Of a DNA stretch of 64,000 bases, positions 53,657-61,797 are shown in pieces. Within the stretch, counting starts at the first letter, position 1, and each line of letters opens with the position of its first letter. This DNA is from Streptomyces sp. VRA16 Mangrove soil (GTDB taxonomy: Bacteria; Actinomycetota; Actinomycetes; Streptomycetales; Streptomycetaceae), in contig NZ_JAFVLN010000016.1 of NCBI RefSeq assembly GCF_017377775.1, positions 1 to 64,000 on the forward strand, in the 5' to 3' direction. The notes below the pieces were generated by a model. It saw only the letters and a list, made by a program, of their open reading frames with translations. It was not told the origin of the DNA and ran no database searches. Made by a program: the position numbers and the translations under genes.

Positions 53657-53975
53657 GGCTGCTACCTCTCCTTGGTATTACGTGCAGGTTGCTTGTGAAT
53701 GTGAACGCTTTCACGAATCCCTCAACAAGTGAAGGGCCGAACGTCACGTACGCGACGGTGGTCCGTTGCTTTGAGGAGGGGATTCGGGCTCTCTGTGGGG
53801 CCGATGTTGCGGGCCGTCCCGAGCGCCATGTAGAGATTCGCAAACCTCGGCGGCGGATACAACCCCTTCAGGAAAGTTTTTTTTGATTCCTCGGTGTCGG
53901 CTAGGTCACAGCCGTACTTCCATGGGGTGGAGCCCAGCCCAAACGTTCGAGATAAAGGACTTTGGGCCCTTCCAC
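53657..53975. other. Long wblE leader / dagK 3' region with inverted repeat
   Basis: This 319-bp gap between dagK and wblE (both minus strand) holds no convincing gene. It contains GTGAACGCTTTCAC at 53701-53714, an inverted repeat with 5-bp arms 45 bp before wblE, and a run of eight T at 53877-53884. The GC content is clearly lower than in the flanking genes, as expected for a regulated promoter region. Confidence 0.5.
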
Positions 53976-54944
53976 TCACACAATCACACGCAGTGCACGG
54001 CGTACGCCTGTGAACGTCACGCTGGTGCGCAGCCCCAGGTGGTCACCGTCCATCTGAAGGGGCAGAGGCGCCTTCGAATGCAAGGTGAAGTCGGTGAGGT
54101 CGTGGAGCGTGACCGCGTTCTTTCCGCGGGGGCCGCGCTCGGGCGTCGACATGAGCAGCTGGGTGCCGTAGCGGGTCACCGCCGGAGTCGACAGTTTCTT
54201 GAGTCCGAGCACGTCAAGGCCGGTGTCGAAGGACGCCTGGGGGGTCGGATACAGCGGCCGGTTGCCCAGGAACGACCACGGGGAGGTGTTGCTGACTATG
54301 GAGACGACCAGATCCGTGACCGGGTCCTCGCCCGGCCGTTCGAGCGTGATCGTGCCGTGCCGGCGGTCCGGCTCCCCGAGGAACTGGCGTACGACCTGTC
54401 GCACATACAAAGCGTGAGTCGAACGCTTGCCCCGCTCCCGCTGCTGCTCGACCCGGCCGACCACTCCGGCGTCGAAGCCGAGCCCCGCGCTGAAGGTGAA
54501 CCAGCGCGGCGGCACCGCCTCGTCCTCCGTGCCCGCAGTGCCCGCGGCGAGGCCGAGGCCCACCGTGCGCTCCCGGCCCTCCCGCAGGGCGTCCAGGAGC
54601 TGTCCTGTGGCCTCCACGGGCTCGTTCGGCAGGCCGAGGGCGCGGGCGAAGACGTTGGTGGAGCCGCCGGGGACGACGGCCAGGCCCGGCAGGCGGTCGA
54701 GGTCGGGGCCGTGGTGCAGCAGCCCGTTCACCACCTCGTTGACCGTGCCGTCGCCGCCGAGGGCGACGACCAGCTCGATGTCCTTGCTCTCCGCGGCCTG
54801 CCGGCCGAGGTCGCGGGCGTGGCCGCGGTACTCGGTGGTGACGGCCTCCAGCTTCATCTCACTGGCCAAGGCGTGGATCAACACGTCACGCGTGCGCTCG
54901 CTGGTGGTGGTTGCCGCCGGATTGACCACGAGAAGTGCACGCAT
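53976..54944 (-). CDS. dagK: Diacylglycerol/lipid kinase family protein
   Basis: The 322-residue lipid kinase has the nucleotide-binding signature VVALGGDGTVNEVVNGL at about residue 60 and the second loop VVPGGSTNVFARALG. It should phosphorylate diacylglycerol or a related lipid at the membrane. A two-domain layout with a C-terminal beta domain is typical. ATG 54944 is the only good start. It is divergent from the small membrane protein gene. Confidence 0.9.
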   Translation of the reverse strand: MRALLVVNPAATTTSERTRDVLIHALASEMKLEAVTTEYRGHARDLGRQAAESKDIELVVALGGDGTVNEVVNGLLHHGPDLDRLPGLAVVPGGSTNVFARALGLPNEPVEATGQLLDALREGRERTVGLGLAAGTAGTEDEAVPPRWFTFSAGLGFDAGVVGRVEQQRERGKRSTHALYVRQVVRQFLGEPDRRHGTITLERPGEDPVTDLVVSIVSNTSPWSFLGNRPLYPTPQASFDTGLDVLGLKKLSTPAVTRYGTQLLMSTPERGPRGKNAVTLHDLTDFTLHSKAPLPLQMDGDHLGLRTSVTFTGVRRALRVIV

Positions 54945-55090
54945 GCAAGGCAGAGTACCCAGCCGCCTTGATCGCGCCCAGACCGAGGTAGGAGTCGGGT
55001 AAGGACGCGGCGGCCCCGAGCGGGGGGTGCGGTGGGGTGCGGTGGGGTGCGCCCTGCGTCCCGCCCGCGCGCGGGGGCTACTCTGCAAAG

Positions 55091-55543
55091 GTGACCTCAG
55101 AGCAGAATCCCGCCCCCGGGACCCCCGCAGAAGACGGCCCGCGCCCGGGCCGGCTGACCGCCGCCGCGGCCCTGGCCGGGCTTGAGGGAGCCGCACTCGT
55201 CGCGGGCGGCGGCTACATGCTGGTCGCCGGGCTCGGCGGACACCCCGACAATCCCGAGCAGGCGATCACCGGCGGCGTCACGCTGATCGTGCTCGCACTG
55301 CTGCCGCTGCTCGCCGCCCGCGGCCTGCTGGCCCGCAAGAGCTGGAGCCGCGGCCCCGCGATCATCACGCAGATCATGGCGCTGCCCGTCGCCTACACGC
55401 TGATGCAGGCCGACAGTGCGGCCATCGGCGCCGGGATCGTGCTGGGCGCGGTGGCGGTCGTCTCCCTCGTGCTGCTCGTCAATCGGGAGACCACGCGCGC
55501 GCTCGGCATCCGCACGCCGGGAAGCGCACAGGAATCCAAATAG
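55091..55543 (+). CDS. Small four-helix membrane protein of unknown function
   Basis: The 150-residue protein has a hydrophilic, Pro/Gly-rich N-terminus of about 25 residues and four membrane helices (for example AAALAGLEGAALVAGGGYMLV and LIVLALLPLLAARGLLA). I recognise no functional family. GTG 55091 has AAAG just upstream; a longer frame from 55037 would run over the presumed promoter of this divergent gap. The stop is 5 nt before a huge hairpin. Confidence 0.75.
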   Translation: MTSEQNPAPGTPAEDGPRPGRLTAAAALAGLEGAALVAGGGYMLVAGLGGHPDNPEQAITGGVTLIVLALLPLLAARGLLARKSWSRGPAIITQIMALPVAYTLMQADSAAIGAGIVLGAVAVVSLVLLVNRETTRALGIRTPGSAQESK

Positions 55544-55547
55544 GTCG

Positions 55548-55604
55548 CTACGTAGATGAAGGCGCCCGGTGCGATCTCCGCACCGGGCGCCTTCATCTAC
55601 GTAG
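55548..55604. terminator. Perfect 26-bp bidirectional hairpin between convergent genes
   Basis: Arms 55548-55573 and 55579-55604 are fully complementary over 26 bp with an ATCTC loop. Each arm ends in the self-complementary CTACGTAG. It lies between the membrane protein stop (55543) and the sigH stop (55623) and should terminate both. Confidence 0.9.
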
Positions 55605-55622
55605 ACCTGTACGAGGAGCCGC

Positions 55623-56651
55623 TCACTCCTCCACGAGGAGCTTCTCCCGCAGCTGCGCCAGGGTGCGCGCGAGGAGGCGGGAGACGTGCATCTGGGAGAT
55701 GCCGACCTCCTGGGCGATCTGCGACTGCGTCATGTTCCCGAAGAACCTAAGCAGCAGGATGCGCTTCTCGCGCGGCGGCAGATCCTCCAGGAGCGGCTTG
55801 AGCGACTCGCGGTACTCGACGCCCTCAAGCGCCTCGTCCTCGGCGCCCAGGGTGTCGGCGACCGCCGGGGACTCGTCGTCCGTGTCCGGGACGTCCAGGG
55901 ACAGCGTGGAGTACGCGTTGGCCGACTCCAGGCCCTCCAGGACCTCCTCCTCGGAGATGGCGAGCTTCTCCGCCAGCTCGTGGACCGTGGGGGAGCGGCC
56001 GTGCATCTGGGACAGCTCGGCCGTCGCCGTCGTCAGGGCGAGGCGCAGCTCCTGGAGGCGGCGCGGGACGCGCACCGCCCAGCCCTTGTCACGGAAGTGC
56101 CGCTTGATCTCGCCGACCACCGTCGGGGTCGCGTACGTGGAGAACTCCACGCCGCGCTCCGGGTCGAACCGGTCGACCGACTTGATCAGGCCGATCGTCG
56201 CCACCTGCGTGAGGTCGTCGAGCGGCTCGCCGCGATTGCGGAAGCGGCGTGCCAGGTGCTCGACCAGCGGCAGGTGCATGCGCACGAGCTGATTGCGCAG
56301 CTCCGCGTACTCCGGGCTGCCGTCCTTCATGGTGCGCAGCTCGACGAACATCGCCTTCGCACCGCTGCGATCCCGTGGATCGTGCCGGTCGTGCTGCTCA
56401 CCGCGTCGCTCGTGGTCGCTCATCAATCCCGCCCGTCGCGCGTCCGATCCCCCTGAGCCCCCGCGAACGTCGGCCCCGGTGGTCGGCGCTGCCTGCTGTG
56501 GAGCCGTGGCCGCCGCGTCCACCCGGTCCTCCGGGTGCGGCCGGGCCTGCTGCTCGGGAATGCCGGTGGTCAGCCGCATTCCCCCCGTGCCGTCGGCCGG
56601 GAGATCCCGTGTGCCGCGCTTGTCGTCCCGCACCGGACCGTCCCCTGTCAT
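55623..56651 (-). CDS. sigH: Stress-response sigma factor SigH (SigB/SigF family)
   Basis: The 342-residue long form has an 80-residue disordered N-terminus rich in Ala/Gly/Asp, then a group 3 sigma factor of the SigB/F/G type: region 2 LVRMHLPLVEHLARRFRNRGEPLDDLTQVATIGL, read in parts, and region 4 MTQSQIAQEVGISQMHVSRLL. An internal ATG at 56423 gives a 266-residue form; multiple SigH isoforms are known in S. coelicolor. The start overlaps the ushX stop by 1 nt (TGATG). The sigma factor is controlled by its anti-sigma partner and acts in osmotic and developmental stress. Confidence 0.92.
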   Translation of the reverse strand: MTGDGPVRDDKRGTRDLPADGTGGMRLTTGIPEQQARPHPEDRVDAAATAPQQAAPTTGADVRGGSGGSDARRAGLMSDHERRGEQHDRHDPRDRSGAKAMFVELRTMKDGSPEYAELRNQLVRMHLPLVEHLARRFRNRGEPLDDLTQVATIGLIKSVDRFDPERGVEFSTYATPTVVGEIKRHFRDKGWAVRVPRRLQELRLALTTATAELSQMHGRSPTVHELAEKLAISEEEVLEGLESANAYSTLSLDVPDTDDESPAVADTLGAEDEALEGVEYRESLKPLLEDLPPREKRILLLRFFGNMTQSQIAQEVGISQMHVSRLLARTLAQLREKLLVEE

Positions 56652-57064
56652 CACGCCGGGCCGGGGCCCGCGCCACGCTTCTTGTAGAGGCTGATCGAGA
56701 CGGTGTTGTCCTCGGCCACGGAGGAGTCGACCTGGCCCGCGAGGGCCGACAGCACCGTCCAGGCGAAGGTGTCGCGCTCCGGGGCCCGGCCGTCGGTGGT
56801 CGGCGCGGACACCGTCACCTCCAAGGAGTCGTCGACGAGACGGAACACGCAGCTGAGCACGGAGCCGGCGACGGCCTGCTGGAGCAGGATCGCGCAGGCC
56901 TCGTCGACCGCGATGCGCAGGTCCTCGATCTCGTCGAGGGTGAAGTCCAAACGTGCCGCGAGGCCGGCCGTGGCCGTCCGCAGCACCGACAGGTAGGCAC
57001 CCGCAGCCGGCAGTCGGACTTCCACGAAGTCCTGATTCCCGGGCTCGCCTGCAAACTGGGACAC
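56651..57064 (-). CDS. ushX: Anti-sigma factor of SigH (RsbW-like kinase)
   Basis: The 137-residue HATPase anti-sigma factor has the N-box IAVDEACAILLQQAV at about residue 60 and ends in a Lys/Arg/Pro tail. It resembles UshX/PrsH, which binds SigH. The G-boxes are weak, so kinase activity is uncertain. GTG 57064 follows GGAGGTGAG closely; an upstream frame to 57133 would overlap this site. It is co-transcribed and coupled with sigH. Confidence 0.9.
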   Translation of the reverse strand: MSQFAGEPGNQDFVEVRLPAAGAYLSVLRTATAGLAARLDFTLDEIEDLRIAVDEACAILLQQAVAGSVLSCVFRLVDDSLEVTVSAPTTDGRAPERDTFAWTVLSALAGQVDSSVAEDNTVSISLYKKRGAGPGPA

Positions 57065-57277
57065 CCTCACCTCCAAGGTGGTACAAGCACTTTCGGGCTC
57101 CGGAGGTGTCGTCCCCCGGGTGACGCGCCACATATATCTGCGGTGACGCTACCGCGCGCCCGACTTTCCTGTCCCGGGGACCCCCGGCCCTTGCTGTCAC
57201 TCATAGTAAGCCCACGGGCACGGACAGTGGCTAGGGGGTGTGCGGGCTCAATTGGAAAGAGCGGGCGCCGGGTTGAC

Positions 57278-57303
57278 GTACCCAGGTGCCCACCGATCGA
57301 ACC
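57278..57303 (-). promoter_or_regulatory. Candidate SigB/SigH-type promoter upstream of ushX-sigH
   Basis: On the minus strand GGTT (57303-57300), a 16-bp spacer and GGGTAC (57283-57278) resemble the GNNT-N14-16-GGGTAY pattern of SigB-family promoters. It is about 210 nt before ushX and could give autoregulation. Confidence 0.4.
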
Positions 57304-57328
57304 CCGATGGCGCTCCGGATCGACCGGA

Positions 57329-57589
57329 TCAGACGAGGGCGGCGTCCACGAAGCACCAGCGCCAGCTCTCACCAGGCTCGAAGGTGCGCATGACCGGGTG
57401 ACCGGTCTCCTTGTAGTGCTCCGTTCCGTGCTTGTACGGGGAGGAGTCGCAGCAGCCGACGTGGCCGCAGACCAGACACAGGCGCAGTTGCACAGGGTGA
57501 CTGCCGACGGCCAGACATTCCAGACAGGTCTCGCTCAGCGGCGCGGGCTCGGGGTGCGGCAGCGCGTCGACGTGCAGGCACTCGTTCAT
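57329..57589 (-). CDS. UBP-type zinc finger protein
   Basis: The 86-residue protein has the ZnF-UBP pattern: CLECLA, LCLVCGHVGCCDSSPYKH and HYKETGHPVM, with the Cys/His ligands in place and a closing WRWCFVDA. In eukaryotes this fold binds the ubiquitin C-terminus; the bacterial role is unknown. It is divergent from the antiporter, 51 bp between starts, and lies upstream of ushX on the same strand. ATG 57589 begins MNECLHVD. Confidence 0.85.
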   Translation of the reverse strand: MNECLHVDALPHPEPAPLSETCLECLAVGSHPVQLRLCLVCGHVGCCDSSPYKHGTEHYKETGHPVMRTFEPGESWRWCFVDAALV

Positions 57590-57640
57590 GATGGCCAGGT
57601 TACGACGGGTGGCGTGATCACGTAGGGCGGAAGGCAGGTC

Positions 57641-59239
57641 ATGGACGTATTGCCCCTGGTGGGACTGGTCGCGGCGAGTGCCGCGGTGGCGGGGGCGGCG
57701 CGCAGGACGCCGGTTCCGGCGCCGCTGCTGCTGGTCGCCGCGGGGCTCATGGCTTCTTATGTGCCGTGGATCCCCGAGTACACGCTCGATCCGCACATCG
57801 TGCTGCCGCTGATCCTGCCGCCGCTGCTGCACACGGCGGCCCTGGAGAGCTCGTACCTGGATCTGCGGGCCAACCTCAGGCCCGTGGCGCTGCTGTCCGT
57901 GGGCTACGTCCTGTTCGCCACGGTGGCGGTGGGCTGGCTCGCGTACGAGCTGATCCCGGACCTGCCGCTGACCGCCGCGCTCGTGCTCGGCGCGGTGATC
58001 GCGCCGCCCGACGCGGTGGCGGCGACGGCGATCGCCCGGCGCGTGGGGCTGCCCTCGCGGATCACCACGATCCTGCAGGGCGAGTCGCTGGTGAACGACG
58101 CGACCGCGATCACCGCCTACAAGGTGGCGCTCGCCGCCGCCGTGGGCGAGGGGGCCAGCTGGGCGGGCGGCATCCGGGAGTTCCTGGTGGCGGCCGTCGG
58201 CGGGGTCGGTGTCGGGCTGCTCCTGATGGTGCCGCTGCACTGGCTGCGCACGCATCTGAAGGAGGCGGTGCTGCAGAACACGCTGTCGCTGCTCATCCCG
58301 TTCGTCGCGTACGCCGCCGCGGAGCAGGTGGGCGCCTCCGGGGTGCTCGCCGTCGTCACCGTGGCGCTGTACCTCGGGCACCGGTCCTGGCAGGTCGACT
58401 TCGAGACGCGGCTCCAGGAGGCCGCGGTGTGGAAGGTCGTCGCGTTCATCCTGGAGTCGTCGGTCTTCGCGCTCATCGGGCTCCAGCTGCGATTCGTCCT
58501 CGAGGGGCTCGGCGAGTACAGCGTCGCGCAGGCCGTCTGGTACGCGGTCGGGGTCTTCTTCTTCGTGGTCGCGATGCGCTTCGTGTGGTCGTACCCGGCC
58601 ACGTATCTGCCCTGGTGGCTGCTGCCGCGCGTCAGGGAGCGCGAGGACGACGTGGACTGGCGCAAGCCGCTCATCGTGAGCTGGGCCGGGATGCGCGGGG
58701 TGGTGTCGCTGGCCATCGCGTTCTCGATCCCGCTGGTGACGGAGAGCGGGGAGGACTTCCCCGCGCGGAACCTGGTGCTGTTCCTGACCTTCACGACGGT
58801 GATCGGGACGCTCGTCGTACAGGGGCTCTCGCTGCCGCCGCTGATCAAGGCGCTGAAGCTGCCGGGGCGCGATGTGCAGGCCGAGACGCTGGCCGAGGCG
58901 CAGGCGCAGAACGCGGCGTCGACGGCCGCGGAGGAGCGGGTGGACGCGTTGATGGAGGACGAGCGGAACTGTCTGCCGCAGGCGCTCCAGGACCGGCTGC
59001 ACACCGTGCTCGAACGGCGGCGCAACTCCGTGTGGGAGCGGCTCGGGCATCCCAATCCGGTGACGGGGGAGTCCGCGGACGACACGTACCGGAGGCTTGC
59101 GCGGGAGGCGATCGCGGCGGAGCGGGAGGTGTTCGTGCGGATGCGTGATGAGCGGCGGATCGATGACGAGATGATGCGGACGCTGCTGCGCAAGCTGGAT
59201 CTGGAGGAGGCCGCGGCTTATCGGGAGGTCGATGAGTGA
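57641..59239 (+). CDS. Na+/H+ antiporter, CPA1 family
   Basis: The 532-residue transporter has about twelve membrane helices and the CPA1 signatures ALVLGAVIAPPDAVAATAIARR, with the paired acidic helix motif (GESLVNDATAI), and WAGMRGVVSLAIAFSIP. A hydrophilic C-terminal domain of about 120 residues, rich in Glu and Arg, follows. It should exchange sodium (or potassium) for protons. The last codons become G-rich as they meet the dispersed repeat. Confidence 0.93.
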   Translation: MDVLPLVGLVAASAAVAGAARRTPVPAPLLLVAAGLMASYVPWIPEYTLDPHIVLPLILPPLLHTAALESSYLDLRANLRPVALLSVGYVLFATVAVGWLAYELIPDLPLTAALVLGAVIAPPDAVAATAIARRVGLPSRITTILQGESLVNDATAITAYKVALAAAVGEGASWAGGIREFLVAAVGGVGVGLLLMVPLHWLRTHLKEAVLQNTLSLLIPFVAYAAAEQVGASGVLAVVTVALYLGHRSWQVDFETRLQEAAVWKVVAFILESSVFALIGLQLRFVLEGLGEYSVAQAVWYAVGVFFFVVAMRFVWSYPATYLPWWLLPRVREREDDVDWRKPLIVSWAGMRGVVSLAIAFSIPLVTESGEDFPARNLVLFLTFTTVIGTLVVQGLSLPPLIKALKLPGRDVQAETLAEAQAQNAASTAAEERVDALMEDERNCLPQALQDRLHTVLERRRNSVWERLGHPNPVTGESADDTYRRLAREAIAAEREVFVRMRDERRIDDEMMRTLLRKLDLEEAAAYREVDE

Positions 59240-59242
59240 GGG

Positions 59243-59578
59243 GCCGGGCTGGGGTGTGGCTCCGGGCTGGGGCTCGGGGGCCGGGCTGTGGCTCTGGGCT
59301 GTGCTTGCCGGGTGGGGTCGTGGGCGGGGGCCGGTTGTAGCGCCTGCCCGGCGCTGGGGTGCCGCCTTGCCCACCCTGCCGCCCTTGGCGGCAGATTGCC
59401 CAAGGCGGGTGGGGGTGACCGGTGGCGGATCGCCCATGGCGGGTGGGGTGGGCGGTGGATGGCCCATGGCGGGTGGGGTGGGCGGCAGATTGCCCGAGGC
59501 GGGTGGGGTGGGCTGTGACGGATTGCTCGGGGCGGCCGGGGTGGGTGGTGGGTTGTTCGAGGTGGGTGGGGCGGGTGG
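59243..59578 (+). repeat. Dispersed structured intergenic repeat, copy D
   Basis: The longest copy fills the whole 339-bp gap between the convergent antiporter and PLP-enzyme genes. The hairpin is at 59362-59408 with both arm pairs perfect. Six tandem units of about 33 bp follow, with cores such as GCCCATGGCGGGTGGGG, GCCCGAGGCGGGTGGGG and degenerate TTCGAGGTGGG. A short CTGGG/CTGTGG leader precedes the head. Confidence 0.85.
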
Positions 59579-60499
59579 TCAAGGGGTGCCTGTGATGATG
59601 GCTGTCAGGGTGGTGGCTCGGGGGAACTCGCCGCGTTCCGTCAGTGTCAGCAGGGCGTACAGCATTTTGGCCACATAGAGGTGTTCCACCGGGACCGCGT
59701 GGCGCTGGGTGAAGTCGTCGGCGAACGACGTCAGTTCGGCGGGCACGCGCGCGTAGCCGCCGAAGTGGAAGCCGTCCAGGACCTGCCAGGTGCCGCGGAC
59801 GCCGCCGAACGCCGCCTCCTGGAGCGCGCGGACCTCGGCCGTCAGGAAGCCGCCCTTGAGGACCGCGACGCCGAGCGCCCGCTGGCCGGGATCGAGGCCG
59901 ACCGCGAGACCCGCGAGGGTGCCGCCCGTGCCGCAGGCGAGCGCCACGACGTCGCCCCGGCCCCGCAGCTCCTCGCCCAGGGCCGTACAGCCGCGTACGG
60001 CGAGGGAGTTGCTGCCCCCTTCGGGGATCACGTAGGCGTCGCGGGCGTCGGCCGCTTCGAGGAGCGCGGCCTGAGTGGCGGGCTCGTGCTTGTGCCGGTA
60101 CGTCGATCTGTCGACGAAGTGCAGGCGCATACCGTCGGCCGCGCAGCGCGCCAGGGACGGGTTGAGCGGGCGGCCGGCCAGTTCGTTGCCGCGGACGATG
60201 CCGATCGTCGGGACGTTCAGGAGGCGGCCCGCCGCGGCCGTGGCCCGCAGATGGTTCGAGTAGGCGCCGCCGAACGTGACGAGGGGGCGGCCCGGCACCG
60301 CCGTCGCCGCCTCGATGTTCGGGGCGAGCTTGCGCCACTTGTTGCCGATGAGATCCGGGTGGATCAGATCGTCGCGTTTGAGGAGGAGGCGCACCCCGTG
60401 GCGGGCGAAGCGCTCGTCGTCGACCTCCGTCAGCGGGGAGGGGAGACGCGGGCGCAGGTCGGCGGTGAGCGGGCGGGTCACCCGGCCATTGTCGGACAT
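59579..60499 (-). CDS. ACC deaminase / D-cysteine desulfhydrase family PLP enzyme
   Basis: The 306-residue fold-type II PLP enzyme has the Lys motif DLIGNKWRKL (Lys about 54), the substrate loop FGGAYSNHLRATAAAG and the phosphate loop ACGTGGTLAGLAVG. This family contains 1-aminocyclopropane-1-carboxylate deaminases and D-cysteine desulfhydrases; the latter is more likely for a stand-alone bacterial gene, but the deciding residues cannot be called with certainty by eye. Confidence 0.85.
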   Translation of the reverse strand: MSDNGRVTRPLTADLRPRLPSPLTEVDDERFARHGVRLLLKRDDLIHPDLIGNKWRKLAPNIEAATAVPGRPLVTFGGAYSNHLRATAAAGRLLNVPTIGIVRGNELAGRPLNPSLARCAADGMRLHFVDRSTYRHKHEPATQAALLEAADARDAYVIPEGGSNSLAVRGCTALGEELRGRGDVVALACGTGGTLAGLAVGLDPGQRALGVAVLKGGFLTAEVRALQEAAFGGVRGTWQVLDGFHFGGYARVPAELTSFADDFTQRHAVPVEHLYVAKMLYALLTLTERGEFPRATTLTAIITGTP

Positions 60500-60524
60500 G
60501 TGTCCGGGTGCCCGCGTGTCGCGC

Positions 60525-61115
60525 CTACTTGAGGCGTTCCCCGATCCGCTCGCGCAGCCACGCCATCGTGAAGCCCATCGGGTCGATCTTGCCCGGCTGC
60601 CACTCCAGGTGGCCGATCACCGAGCGCTCCGTCCACCCGTGGACCCGGCAGAGCGCCGCCGCCGCCTTCTCGATGGCCTCCAGCTGGGCCTCGGGCCACG
60701 GGTCCTTGCCGTCGCCGAGGTTCTCGCACTCGAAACCGTAGAAGCAGCGATTGCCGTCCGTGTTCGCCTCGTTGTCGTGCGGCAGCGCCTTCTCCGCGAT
60801 CACCGCGCGCAGCACGTCGTCGTCACCGAGACCGGCGTGGTTCGCCCGGCCGTAGCCGACCAGGTGGACGCGGCCGTCCTTGGTGATCACTCCGTGGCAG
60901 AGCGGCCCCGGCAGGTCCGCGTGCCCGTCGCGGCAGATGCGGACGGTCGCTTCGCTGCCCTGTGTCACGGTGTGGTGGATCATCACGCCGTGCACCGGGC
61001 CCCAGGCGCCCTTGTGATTACGGTTGTGATGCCGCCAGTCGCCGACCTCGACCACCGTCAGGCCTTCCGCACGCAGAGCGTCGAGAAATCTGTCCGCGGA
61101 CATGGGTGGGGCCAT
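60525..61115 (-). CDS. N-acetylmuramoyl-L-alanine amidase (Amidase_2/PGRP fold)
   Basis: The 196-residue protein has the amidase_2 zinc ligands: His in GVMIHHTVTQGS, a central His in GRANHAG and the late VIGHLEWQPGKIDPMG. These enzymes cut the amide between muramic acid and the peptide stem. There is no signal peptide, so it would need lysis, a holin or another route to reach the wall, much like phage endolysins. ATG 61115 has AAGGAG 6 nt upstream; ATG 61103 is an alternative. Confidence 0.9.
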   Translation of the reverse strand: MAPPMSADRFLDALRAEGLTVVEVGDWRHHNRNHKGAWGPVHGVMIHHTVTQGSEATVRICRDGHADLPGPLCHGVITKDGRVHLVGYGRANHAGLGDDDVLRAVIAEKALPHDNEANTDGNRCFYGFECENLGDGKDPWPEAQLEAIEKAAAALCRVHGWTERSVIGHLEWQPGKIDPMGFTMAWLRERIGERLK

Positions 61116-61272
61116 GGCCGTCTCCTTCACGGAGGGCGACGGCCGCCTGGCGCGCGCCGTCTCGTACCGCAGCTTGTACCCGGAACTGGCGCACAGGGAC
61201 TACTCGTTCGTATTCCGTGCGAGCCGTTCCGGACAGCGGCGTACGGTGCGGCGCGGCGGCCGGCGCGCTCGC

Positions 61273-61506
61273 TCAGGCCCGCAGGAACGCGTCCCCGTTC
61301 GTGGCGATGTGAGCCTCCAGCGCGTGCAGTGCCTGCTGGGTGGCCTCCGGGCTGCCGCTGCCCGAGCGCTCCGCGTAGTACGCGGCGCCCAGCTTCTTCA
61401 GCAGGTCGCCGCCCGCGCGCTGCGCCTGCACCTCGTCCAGCTTCTGCTTGCCCTGCGTCAGCCCTCGCTGCGCCTGCTCCTTGGCCTTGTCCAGGAAGCC
61501 CGCCAT
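61273..61506 (-). CDS. Small helical protein of unknown function
   Basis: The 77-residue protein starts MAGFLDKAKEQAQ and is predicted helical and amphipathic (GLTQGKQKLDEVQAQRAGGDLLKKLG), ending in an acidic-Ala segment. I recognise no characterised family. ATG 61506 follows AAAAGGTG. A frame upstream of the ATG stays open through the 9-bp minisatellite and would add a Pro-Arg-Leu repeat, but the ribosome binding site favours 61506. Confidence 0.7.
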   Translation of the reverse strand: MAGFLDKAKEQAQRGLTQGKQKLDEVQAQRAGGDLLKKLGAAYYAERSGSGSPEATQQALHALEAHIATNGDAFLRA

Positions 61507-61523
61507 GGTGGTCACCTTTTCTG

Positions 61524-61604
61524 TCGGAAGTCTCGGAAGTCTCGGAAGTCTCGGAAGTCTCGGAGGCCTCGGAGGTCTCGGGAGTACCGAAAGTCTCGGA
61601 AGCT
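61524..61604. repeat. 9-bp minisatellite (TCGGAAGTC)n
   Basis: Nine consecutive 9-bp units, the first four perfect TCGGAAGTC (61524-61559), the rest drifting. It lies just before the 77-residue gene on its 5' side. A 9-bp period keeps the frame open. Confidence 0.92.
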
Positions 61605-61797
61605 GTTTCCCGATCAACGCGCGCCGGGATCTTCGAGTTCCGGAAATCGGTGCCGGAGGGCGACGAGGCGTACGAAAAGTGTGACCAATGCCCCGCGTCC
61701 GGGAGATCCATTCCCCCTCTTTTGTGTAATGGCGCCGCCACGAATCGTGCTGAAAGGCTTGCTCGCGCAGGTCAGTTCATGATCGGGAGGCATTGTC

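Noticed and set aside
53877..53884. Run of eight T as a rho-independent terminator
   Set aside because: No stable stem directly precedes it on the plus strand, and no plus-strand gene ends nearby.
53722..53979. 85-residue minus-strand open frame between dagK and wblE
   Set aside because: No convincing ribosome binding site, codon use unlike neighbours, and it overlaps the probable wblE promoter region.
57641..59239. Alternative frame protein over the antiporter gene
   Set aside because: Arg/Gly-rich shadow frame; the antiporter frame has all family motifs and normal codon bias.
61524..61604. CRISPR-like array
   Set aside because: Units are contiguous 9-mers without spacers and there are no cas genes; the same applies to the heptamer array at 19401.
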